From contig JAEYUH010000171.1 of NCBI GenBank assembly GCA_023432725.1, positions 1 through 5,337 of the forward strand: DNA of 5,337 nucleotides, in the 5' to 3' direction. Position 1 is the first letter of the stretch. Every line of letters starts with the position of its first letter. The stretch is from Actinomycetes bacterium. GTDB lineage: Bacteria; Actinomycetota; Actinomycetes; Propionibacteriales; Propionibacteriaceae. The notes under the pieces were generated by a model. That model was not told the origin of the DNA. It ran no database searches and saw only the letters and a list, made by a program, of their open reading frames with translations. The position numbers were made by a program, and so were the translations under genes. Shown here piece after piece: positions 1 to 5,337 of the stretch.

Positions 1-1
1 G

Positions 2-949
2 GTGTACGTCGACGCCGGCGACACCGTGAAGAAGGGGACCCGGCTCGCCAGGATCGACGACTCCGACCTGCAGGACGCGCTGGCGCTGGCCAGGGCCAAT
101 CTCGACACCGCGCTGGCCAATCTCGACGATGTCGAGGACAGCGGGACCGCTGCGGCGGTCACTGCCGCCCGGGCCCAGGTGAAGTCGGCCCGCGCCGCGG
201 TGGCGCGCGCTGAGGACGACCTGGACAGCGCGGTGCTGCGCGCGTCCATCGCCGGCACGGTGGCCGCGGTCGACCTCAGCGTCGGCGACACCGTGACCGG
301 CAGCGGAGCCGCCAGCCAGGGCATGAACCCGAACAGCGCCGCCTCCTCCACAGCGCAGGTGGTGGTGGTCTCCACCGACGCCTGGAAGCTCGACGCCACG
401 GTGGGCAGCGCCGACCTGGCGAACCTCGCCGCGGGCCAGCCGGCCACCGTCCTGCCCGATGGCGCCACGGAGCCGGTGGAGGCCACCGTCGCCTCGGTGG
501 GGATCGTCGCCACCTCCAGCCTCGACGGCTCGGCCACCTTCCCCGTGGTGATCCACCTCGCCGGGGAGCACCCCGAGCTGTTCTCCGGCACCACCGCCAG
601 CGCGACGGTGACCGTGGCGCAGTACCCGGACGTGCTCACCGTGCCCACCTTTGCGATCACCACCCGCGACGGCAGGTCGGTGGTCACCAAGGTCACCGGC
701 AGCACCCTCGAGGAGGTCGAGATCGAGGTCGGGCGGGTGTTCGGAGAGGCCACCGAGGTGATCTCAGGGCTGGCTGAGGGCGACACCGTCCAGGCGACCT
801 TCCCCGTGCCCCAGGGCGAGGCGGAATCCGGCGGCGGGCTGTTCGGTGGCGGCTTCGAGGGCAGGCCGGGCTCGCCGGGCCAGGCGCCGCCCGACGGCCA
901 GGCTCCACCGGGACAGGCGCCCGGCGTAACCGACGGCGGCAACCGATGA
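2..949 (+). CDS. Efflux ABC transporter adaptor (HlyD/MacA-like membrane-fusion protein), 5'-truncated
   Basis: This is the C-terminal 315 residues of a membrane-fusion adaptor, a protein that sits on the outer face of the membrane and couples an ABC permease to substrate release. The left edge cuts it: the visible part opens inside the first half of the lipoyl (biotinyl-like) domain (VDAGDTVKKGTRLARID), so signal peptide and true start lie upstream, and the GTG at base 2 is probably an internal Val codon. A short alpha-helical hairpin follows (about residues 20-80, Ala/Leu/Asp-rich heptads broken near EDSGTAAA). The second lipoyl half is at 81-98 (IAGTVAAVDLSVGDTV), then beta-barrel (about 118-205) and membrane-proximal (about 208-270) regions. 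Residues 273-315 are a Gly/Pro/Gln-rich tail without predicted fold. The gene overlaps the ATPase gene by four bases (ATGA), which supports co-translation. The family assignment is firm. The substrate is unknown. Confidence 0.9.
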   Translation: MYVDAGDTVKKGTRLARIDDSDLQDALALARANLDTALANLDDVEDSGTAAAVTAARAQVKSARAAVARAEDDLDSAVLRASIAGTVAAVDLSVGDTVTGSGAASQGMNPNSAASSTAQVVVVSTDAWKLDATVGSADLANLAAGQPATVLPDGATEPVEATVASVGIVATSSLDGSATFPVVIHLAGEHPELFSGTTASATVTVAQYPDVLTVPTFAITTRDGRSVVTKVTGSTLEEVEIEVGRVFGEATEVISGLAEGDTVQATFPVPQGEAESGGGLFGGGFEGRPGSPGQAPPDGQAPPGQAPGVTDGGNR

Positions 950-1647
950 GCGTCCTGCTGTCGATGACGGGGGTGCGCAAGGTGTACGACACCGGCGCGG
1001 TGCAGGTGGAGGCGCTGCGCGGTGTCGACCTCGAGATCGCGCACGGCGACTACCTGGCGATCATGGGGCCGTCCGGCTCGGGGAAGTCCACCCTGATGCA
1101 CATCATCGGCTGTCTGGACGTCCCAACGTCGGGCGAGTACGAGCTCGACGGGGCGTCGGTGGCGTCGATGACCGAGACCGAGCTCGCCGAGGTGCGCAAT
1201 CGTCGGCTGGGCTTCGTCTTCCAGAGCTTCAACCTGCTGCCGAGCCTGACCGCGCAGCGCAACGTCGAACTGCCGCTGGTGTACGCCGGCGTCGGACCGG
1301 CCGAGCGCAGGGAACGCGCCAGGGTCGCGCTGGAGCGGGTGGGGCTGGGCGACCGGGTCGACCATCGCCCCGGTGAGCTGTCCGGCGGCCAGCAGCAGCG
1401 GGTGTCGGTGGCGAGGGCGCTGGTCACCGACCCGGCGCTGATCCTCGCCGACGAGCCGACCGGCGCGCTGGACTCGGTCTCGACCAGGGACATCCTCGAC
1501 CTGTTCGACGAGCTCAACGCCTCCGGGCGCACCATCGCGGTGATCACCCACGAGCACGATGTGGCGGCGCGCGCCCGACGGATCGTCCACATCTATGACG
1601 GGCAGTTGACCGACAGCGCCCCCGTCCCGGCCGGAGGTGGTCGGTGA
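946..1647 (+). CDS. ABC transporter ATP-binding protein, MacB/LolD family
   Basis: This 233-residue cytoplasmic ATPase powers the adjacent permease. All nucleotide-binding motifs are intact: Walker A GPSGSGKST at 41-49, Q-loop VFQSFNLLP with Gln93, signature LSGGQQQR at 145-152, Walker B LILADEP at 165-171 with catalytic Glu170, D-loop GALD at 173-176, and the H-loop His202 in ITHE. The MHIIGCLDVPTSGEY stretch after Walker A and the FNLLPSLTAQRNVELP stretch are typical of the MacB/LolD/FtsE-like group, which works with MacB_PCD/FtsX-type permeases. The length is normal for a stand-alone domain; in E. coli MacB this domain is fused to the permease. The ATG at 946 overlaps the upstream stop and has no strong Shine-Dalgarno sequence, so translation is probably coupled to the first adaptor. 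An in-frame ATG at 964 is less likely because it would remove the start of the first beta-strand. Confidence 0.97.
   Translation: MSVLLSMTGVRKVYDTGAVQVEALRGVDLEIAHGDYLAIMGPSGSGKSTLMHIIGCLDVPTSGEYELDGASVASMTETELAEVRNRRLGFVFQSFNLLPSLTAQRNVELPLVYAGVGPAERRERARVALERVGLGDRVDHRPGELSGGQQQRVSVARALVTDPALILADEPTGALDSVSTRDILDLFDELNASGRTIAVITHEHDVAARARRIVHIYDGQLTDSAPVPAGGGR
1633..1637 (+). promoter_or_regulatory. Ribosome binding site of the permease gene
   Basis: GGAGG lies inside the last codons of the ATPase gene. It is six bases from GTG 1644 and nine bases from ATG 1647, so it supports either start. It is the strongest Shine-Dalgarno match at the three operon junctions. Confidence 0.75.
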
Positions 1648-2873
1648 TGGACTGGCGGGAGACTGCACGCACGGCTGTCGAGGCGCTGGGCGCCCGCAAG
1701 CTGCGGACCGCGCTGACCATGCTGGGGATCCTGATCGGGATCTCGGCGGTGATGCTGATCGTCGGGCTCGGGCTGGGAGCCCAGCGGGCGATCACCGACC
1801 AGATCAACGCGCTCGGCTCGAACATGATCATCGTGACCCCGGGGCAGACCACCTCGACGTCCGGCTTCCGCGGCGGGGCGCCGACCACGTCGCTGACGAC
1901 CAGGGACGCCCAGCTGCTGTCCGACCGCGAGGTGGCACCGAACGTGGCCGCGGTGGCGCCGACCTCGACCACCCAGGCCGCCCTCCAGTCCGCGGAGACC
2001 ACCTGGACGTCGGCGGTGGTCGGCACCGTGCCGCAGTGGCTGACCGTCCGCAACCGTGAGGTCGCCACCGGCAGGTTCTTCGCCGGGGACGAGGTGGCCG
2101 GCTACGCGACCGTCGCCGTCCTCGGCTCGGAGACCGCCGCCGAGTTGTTCCCCGACGGCCAGGCGGTGGGCGAGCGGATCTCGGTCAACGGCGACAGCTT
2201 CACCGTGATCGGCGTGCTGGCCGACGCCGGCTCGTCGCTCAGCATGAACGAGGACGACACCGTAGTGGTGCCCGGGACCACCTTCGCCGCCCGGCTCTCG
2301 GCGTCCGGCAATGCGTTCGGAGTGTCTGCCATCTACCTTCAGGCGGCCGACGACGCGAGCCTGTCGGCCGCCTACCAGGAGGTCAACACCGCGCTGCTGG
2401 CCGCGCACCAGGTGACGGCCGAGGACGCCGACTTCTCGGTCAGCACGCAGGCCGCGCTGGTCGACGCGGCGAGCTCGATCACTGGCGTGCTCACCCTGCT
2501 GCTGAGCGGGATCGGAGCGATCTCCCTGCTGGTCGGCGGGATCGGCGTGATGAACATCATGCTGGTCTCGGTCAGCGAGCGGGTGCGTGAGATCGGCCTG
2601 CGCAAGGCGTTGGGCGCCACTCCCGCGGCGATCCGGCGCCAGTTCCTCGTGGAGGCCGGCATCCTCGGCCTGCTCGGCGGCCTGCTGGGGGTCGCCGTCG
2701 GGTTCGCCGGGGCAGCCGGGTTGAGTCCTGCCCTCGGGATCACCGTCGAGATCTCGCCCCTGGTCACCCTGCTGGCCCTGGCGGTCGCGCTCGGCATCGG
2801 GCTGGTCGCCGGGGTGTACCCGGCCGGCCGGGCCGCCAGGCTGGCCCCGATCGATGCCCTGAGGAGCGAGTGA
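1647..2873 (+). CDS. ABC transporter permease, MacB/FtsX type
   Basis: This 408-residue membrane subunit is a type VII (MacB-like) permease. The order is an N-terminal amphipathic stretch, TM1 (about 22-44, TMLGILIGISAVMLIVGLGL), an extracytoplasmic MacB_PCD-type domain of roughly 230 residues, TM2 (about 281-307), TM3 (about 335-359) and TM4 (about 371-392). Family hallmarks are the GGIGVMNIMLVSVSERVREI segment followed by GLRKALGA after TM2, which contacts the ATPase, and the C-terminal GVYPAGRAARLAPIDALR. In this family ATP hydrolysis drives a mechanical motion of the external domain rather than classical transport through a membrane cavity; that is family knowledge, not visible here. ATG 1647 is chosen as start. 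It overlaps the ATPase stop by one base and lies nine bases after GGAGG at 1633-1637; GTG at 1644 (six-base spacing) is an equally readable alternative adding one residue. Substrate is unknown; peptides, lipids or drugs are all possible. Confidence 0.95.
   Translation: MDWRETARTAVEALGARKLRTALTMLGILIGISAVMLIVGLGLGAQRAITDQINALGSNMIIVTPGQTTSTSGFRGGAPTTSLTTRDAQLLSDREVAPNVAAVAPTSTTQAALQSAETTWTSAVVGTVPQWLTVRNREVATGRFFAGDEVAGYATVAVLGSETAAELFPDGQAVGERISVNGDSFTVIGVLADAGSSLSMNEDDTVVVPGTTFAARLSASGNAFGVSAIYLQAADDASLSAAYQEVNTALLAAHQVTAEDADFSVSTQAALVDAASSITGVLTLLLSGIGAISLLVGGIGVMNIMLVSVSERVREIGLRKALGATPAAIRRQFLVEAGILGLLGGLLGVAVGFAGAAGLSPALGITVEISPLVTLLALAVALGIGLVAGVYPAGRAARLAPIDALRSE
2861..2866 (+). promoter_or_regulatory. 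Ribosome binding site of the second adaptor gene
   Basis: GAGGAG lies in the last codons of the permease gene. It is six bases before ATG 2873 but only three before GTG 2870. This spacing decides the start in favour of the ATG. Confidence 0.7.
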
Positions 2874-4609
2874 TGACGAACCGACGCGCGCGCTCCGTCC
2901 TGATTGCGGGGGTATCGCTGGCAGTAGTCGCGGGGCTGGGCTTCGCCTGGGCCAGTGGCGCCACCGCCGCCGACAACAGGTTCGTGACGGCCGTCGCCAC
3001 CAGCGGCGACGTCGCTGAGAGCTACCTGGCCACCGGCACGGTCTCCCGCGAGAACGTGGTGGAGGCAGCCTTCTCGGGGGCCGGCACCGTCCAGCGCGTG
3101 AGGGTGGCGGTGGGCGACCAGGTGGCCGCCGGGGACGTGCTGGCCACCCTCGACACCGCCGCGCTCAAGCTGTCCCTGCTCAACGCCCAGACCGACTTGG
3201 CCCGGGCCAGGGCCAACCTCTACGCCGCCGAGCACCCCGCCAGCGGATCGTCGGGCACTGTGAAGCTGCCGACCGGGTTGCCCGGCGGCGGGTCCTCCAA
3301 CCCTGGCGGCTCGGTGCCCGGCGGCATCTCCGCGACGGATGCCGCCACGCTCTACCGCGCCATCGCCGCCGTGAATGTGGCGACGGCGAAGTGGAGCAAC
3401 CCGCAGACTCCGACCACCTGCGACCTGGTGTACGCAGCGCTGCTGCGGGCCAATGAGCAGGAGCCGACTCCCGAACCGACCCAGGAGCCGACCGCGGAGC
3501 CCACTGCGGAACCGTCCTCCGAGCCGACCACCCAGCCGACGTCCGAACCCACCACTGAGCCAACAGGTCAGCCCGGCCCTGAGCCCACGGCGGACCCCGA
3601 GCCGACCCCGTCCCCGAGCGCCGAGCCGGGGCCGTCCCCGTCCGCCGAGCCGACCCCGGCACCGTCCGGGGAGGCCGAGCCGCTGGCCCTTGTGGTCGAC
3701 GACATCACCGTCGGGGACATCACCGCGTGCGGGCAGGCGAGGACCGACCTGTTCATGGCCAACGCCGTGCTGGCCGACTACTACCAGCAACTGCTCACCA
3801 CCGGCACCATCGTGACCGATGACGGCCCGGGCACCCCGGGCGGGAAGCCGGGTGGGGTCACGATCCCCGGCGGGTCGTCGGGCCTGACCGGCACCCCCCG
3901 TTCGACCAGCGCGACCCCGAAGGTGTCGGCGCGGGCGGTGGCCGCCGCCCAGGCCGAGGTGCTGCGGGCGCAGCAGGCGGTCGACGCCGCCGAGCGCGCG
4001 GTGAGCGACGCCGAGCTCACCGCCCCCATCGCCGGCACCGTCGGCGCCCTGAGTCTCGCGGTGGGTGAAAGCGCCACGGGCGGCGCGGTCACGATCGTGG
4101 GCGAGGGCACCGCTGTGGTGAGCATCGAGGTGCCGCTGGCCAGCCGCTCCCTGCTCAGCCAGGGTATGGCGGCGGTGGTGACGCCGGCGGGCTCGCTCGA
4201 CTCGCTGCCCGGGGCGGTCGGGCGGATCAGCCTGCTCGAGACCGACGGCACCGCTGGCGACTCCCCCACCTACACCACCACGATCCTCGTGGAGGACGCG
4301 GGGATGCTGCTCAAGACCGGCGCCCCCGCCGGGGTCGAGATCATCACCCGGACCGCCACCGGGGTGGTCACCGTCCCGGTCTCGGCGGTCACCCCGACCG
4401 GCGCGGGGACAGCCACCGTCCAGGTTGTGGAGCACGTCGCCGCAGACACCGCCCAGACCGTCACCGTGTCGACAGGGGCCGTCGGCGGCGGCCGGGTCGA
4501 GATCACCGACGGCCTCGCGTCCGGTCAGCTCGTGGTGCTGTCCGACCGCACCGCCGCCCTGCCCGCCGGCAACTTCGCCCAGATGCGCCGAACCATGGGC
4601 GGCCGCTAA
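2873..4609 (+). CDS. Second HlyD/MacA-like efflux adaptor with a large Pro/Glu/Thr-rich insertion in its hairpin
   Basis: This 578-residue adaptor (numbered from ATG 2873) starts with a basic, hydrophobic signal or anchor (about 4-32, RRARSVLIAGVSLAVVAGLG, with a possible ATA cleavage motif). The first lipoyl half is at 73-94 (VQRVRVAVGDQVAAGDVLAT) and hairpin helix 1 at 95-121. The second hairpin helix resumes only at 350-382, followed by the second lipoyl half (383-401, TAPIAGTVGALSLAVGES), beta-barrel (about 405-490) and membrane-proximal region (about 491-560). Residues 122-349 are an insertion: Gly/Pro linker (122-153), helical segment (154-193), acidic Pro/Glu/Thr/Ser tract (195-270), second helical segment (271-311), Gly/Pro linker (317-349). 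The only cysteines, 183 and 286, flank the tract. The gene overlaps the permease stop by one base. GAGGAG at 2861-2866, six bases before ATG 2873, favours this start over GTG 2870. MacA-like adaptors are usually about 370-400 residues, so this one is long. Family is clear; function of the insertion is unknown. Confidence 0.92.
   Translation: MTNRRARSVLIAGVSLAVVAGLGFAWASGATAADNRFVTAVATSGDVAESYLATGTVSRENVVEAAFSGAGTVQRVRVAVGDQVAAGDVLATLDTAALKLSLLNAQTDLARARANLYAAEHPASGSSGTVKLPTGLPGGGSSNPGGSVPGGISATDAATLYRAIAAVNVATAKWSNPQTPTTCDLVYAALLRANEQEPTPEPTQEPTAEPTAEPSSEPTTQPTSEPTTEPTGQPGPEPTADPEPTPSPSAEPGPSPSAEPTPAPSGEAEPLALVVDDITVGDITACGQARTDLFMANAVLADYYQQLLTTGTIVTDDGPGTPGGKPGGVTIPGGSSGLTGTPRSTSATPKVSARAVAAAQAEVLRAQQAVDAAERAVSDAELTAPIAGTVGALSLAVGESATGGAVTIVGEGTAVVSIEVPLASRSLLSQGMAAVVTPAGSLDSLPGAVGRISLLETDGTAGDSPTYTTTILVEDAGMLLKTGAPAGVEIITRTATGVVTVPVSAVTPTGAGTATVQVVEHVAADTAQTVTVSTGAVGGGRVEITDGLASGQLVVLSDRTAALPAGNFAQMRRTMGGR
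3455..3682 (+). repeat. Degenerate coding repeat for an acidic Pro/Glu/Thr-rich tract
   Basis: This in-frame, imperfect repeat inside the second adaptor encodes 76 residues built on a four-residue theme (EPT plus one of P, Q, A, T or S), changing toward the end to a PSPSAEPG-like theme. It has sixteen acidic residues and no Lys, Arg or His. Codons vary between copies (for example GAG/GAA and ACC/ACT/ACG), so it is not a recent exact tandem duplication. Such tracts in exported Gram-positive proteins usually act as extended spacers, often across the cell wall; that role here is inferred. Confidence 0.85.
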
Positions 4610-4611
4610 CC

Positions 4612-4635
4612 CCGAGCCACGTGAACCGAGCCACG
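4612..4635. repeat. Short direct repeat CCGAGCCACG at the head of the intergenic array
   Basis: CCGAGCCACG occurs at 4612-4621 and again at 4626-4635, immediately after the stop codon of the second adaptor. The second copy runs into the first 21-bp unit. It resembles the junction between later units (CCGGCTCACG), so it may be a decayed edge of the same array. Confidence 0.5.
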
Positions 4636-4709
4636 GGGACGGTTCCCCGGCTCACGGGGACGGTTCCCCGGCTCAGGGGGACGGTTCCCCGGCTCACGGG
4701 GACGGTTCC
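4633..4709. repeat. Tandem 21-bp repeat array, 3 full units and one partial
   Basis: The unit is ACGGGGACGGTTCCCCGGCTC plus no spacer. Full copies lie at 4633-4653, 4654-4674 and 4675-4695, and a 14-base partial copy at 4696-4709. Units 1 and 2 are identical. Unit 3 differs only at its second base (C to G). Each full unit contains a small hairpin (GGGGA, loop CGGT, TCCCC). The array occupies the 155-bp gap (4610-4764) between convergent genes. Near-identity suggests recent slippage or conversion. I infer a non-coding role. Confidence 0.93.
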
Positions 4710-4753
4710 GGCGTCCTCGCCTTCTGGCGTCCGGGAACCGTCCCCGTGACGCC
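4691..4753. terminator. Long hairpin between convergent genes, candidate bidirectional terminator or REP-like element
   Basis: TCACGGGGACGGTTCC at 4694-4709 pairs perfectly with GGAACCGTCCCCGTGA at 4734-4749, a 16-bp GC-rich stem. GGC at 4691-4693 can add three pairs with GCC at 4751-4753 across a one-base bulge. The 24-base loop contains its own small hairpin (GGCG 4710-4713 with CGCC 4718-4721). The position, 82 bases after the adaptor stop and 12 bases from the minus-strand glutamine synthetase stop, fits a shared terminator. No T-run follows on either strand, so a classic rho-independent terminator is not proven; actinobacterial terminators often lack one. Confidence 0.6.
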
Positions 4754-4764
4754 TGGGACGTGAG

Positions 4765-5337
4765 TTACAGGATGGGCAGGGTGTTGCGGAGCTCCCACTC
4801 GGAGACGTGGCCGCGGTAGGTCTCGTACTCGGCCTTCTTGTTGCGCAGGAAGAAGTCGAAGACGTGTTCACCGAGGGTGTCCGCGACGAGCTGGGAGTTC
4901 TCCATGGCGTCGATGGCGTTGCCGAGGCTGCGCGGCAGCGGCTCGATCCCCAGCGCGTGGCGCTGCTTGTCGGTGAGTGCCCAGACGTCGTCTTCGGCAC
5001 CCTCGGGGAGTTCGTACTCGTTCTCGATCCCAGCCAGTCCGGCGGCCAGCACCATCGCGTAGGCCAGGTAGGGGTTCGCGGCGGAGTCGATCGACCGCAG
5101 CTCGACCCGCGCGGAGGCACCCTTGCCGGGCTTGTACATCGGCACCCGCACCAGCGCCGACCGGTTGTTCTGCCCCCACGAAATGAAGCTGGGCGCCTCG
5201 GCACCGGCCACCAGCCGCTTGTAGGAGTTCACCCACGGGTTGGTCACAGCGGTGATCTCGGCGGCGTGCCGCAGCAGGCCTGCGATGAACTGGCGTCCGG
5301 TCTTCGACAGGTTGTACTCGGCGCTGGCGTCGTAGAA
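4765..5337 (-). CDS. glnA: Type I glutamine synthetase, C-terminal part, GlnA2-like, cut by window edge
   Basis: The enzyme joins glutamate and ammonia with ATP to make glutamine in the cytoplasm. The visible 190 residues run from FYDASAEYNLSKTGRQF at the right edge to the TAA stop (TTA on the plus strand at 4765-4767). GTG at 5245-5247 reads as an internal Val, since the frame stays open and conserved upstream of it. Conserved type I features are TNPWVNSYKRLV, NRSALVRVP, RVELRSID and AANPYLAYAMVLAAGL, which carry substrate and phosphate-site arginines and a metal-site glutamate of the C-terminal catalytic domain. The tail (EDDVWALT, LGEHVFDFFLRNKKAEYETYRGHVSEWEL) resembles actinobacterial GlnA2 and lacks the KNLYDLPPEE context where GlnA1 is adenylylated, although a Tyr occurs in NEYELPE. 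GlnA2 is therefore my best sub-type, from recall rather than alignment. The gene is convergent with the exporter operon. Its N-terminal half and promoter lie beyond the window. Confidence 0.96.
   Translation of the reverse strand, partial: FYDASAEYNLSKTGRQFIAGLLRHAAEITAVTNPWVNSYKRLVAGAEAPSFISWGQNNRSALVRVPMYKPGKGASARVELRSIDSAANPYLAYAMVLAAGLAGIENEYELPEGAEDDVWALTDKQRHALGIEPLPRSLGNAIDAMENSQLVADTLGEHVFDFFLRNKKAEYETYRGHVSEWELRNTLPIL

Noticed and set aside
1593..2408. A 271-codon minus-strand frame opposite the permease
   Set aside because: It has low-complexity Gly/Arg-rich composition and no motifs. The plus-strand permease explains the region completely.
2372..4435. A 687-codon open frame on the minus strand opposite the permease and second adaptor
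   Set aside because: It is rich in Gly, Arg and His with no recognisable domain, and lies wholly antisense to two genes with clear family motifs. Long antisense open frames are expected in DNA this G/C-rich.
4633..4749. The 21-bp repeats as a CRISPR array
   Set aside because: The units are directly adjacent with no unique spacers, and no cas genes are present.
4425..4763. A plus-strand frame reading through the 21-bp array as a heptapeptide repeat (PAHGDGS-like)
   Set aside because: The unit is 21 bases, so any open frame stays open and looks like a protein repeat. Most of the frame is a shifted shadow of the second adaptor, and nothing supports a start.
4503..5204. A 233-codon minus-strand frame running through the array and across the glutamine synthetase gene
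   Set aside because: It is out of frame with the clearly conserved glutamine synthetase and has an Arg/Ser/Thr-rich shadow composition.
5245..5247. GTG as the start of a short glutamine synthetase-like protein
   Set aside because: The frame continues to the window edge with conserved sequence (FYDASAEYNLSKTGRQFIAG), so this is an internal Val codon of a longer gene.

Overview
This window looks like chromosomal DNA from a high-GC actinobacterium. The DNA is strongly G/C-rich, codon third positions are mostly G or C, GTG appears as a possible start, and the glutamine synthetase tail resembles the actinobacterial GlnA2 type. The proteins have a Propionibacteriales flavour, but I cannot fix the genus from the sequence alone.

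From base 2 to 4609 the plus strand holds one tight, translationally coupled operon for a MacAB-like ABC export system. In order it encodes a membrane-fusion (periplasmic-type) adaptor cut by the left edge, a MacB/LolD-type ATPase, a MacB/FtsX-type permease, and a second, larger adaptor. All three gene junctions overlap by one to four bases. The likely assembly is two ATPases and two permeases in the membrane, with adaptor proteins on the outer face. The presumed host has no classical outer membrane, so the usual TolC partner is not expected.

The most unusual gene is the second adaptor (2873-4609). Its helical hairpin, which is the TolC-facing tip in Gram-negative relatives, is interrupted by about 228 extra residues. 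This insert has Gly/Pro linkers on both sides, two short helical segments, and a 76-residue acidic Pro/Glu/Thr/Ser tract with no basic residue. The only two cysteines of the protein bracket that tract. The first adaptor has a plain, compact hairpin instead, so the operon pairs a minimal adaptor with an elaborated one.

Bases 4610-4764 are a 155-bp non-coding gap between convergent genes. It carries three full copies and one partial copy of a 21-bp unit, followed by an inverted copy. The last direct copy and the inverted copy form a 16-bp perfect stem, a good candidate for a shared transcription terminator and/or a REP-like element.

From 4765 to the right edge, on the minus strand, lies the C-terminal 190 residues of a type I glutamine synthetase, probably GlnA2-like. 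It is a housekeeping nitrogen-assimilation gene with no evident link to the exporter.
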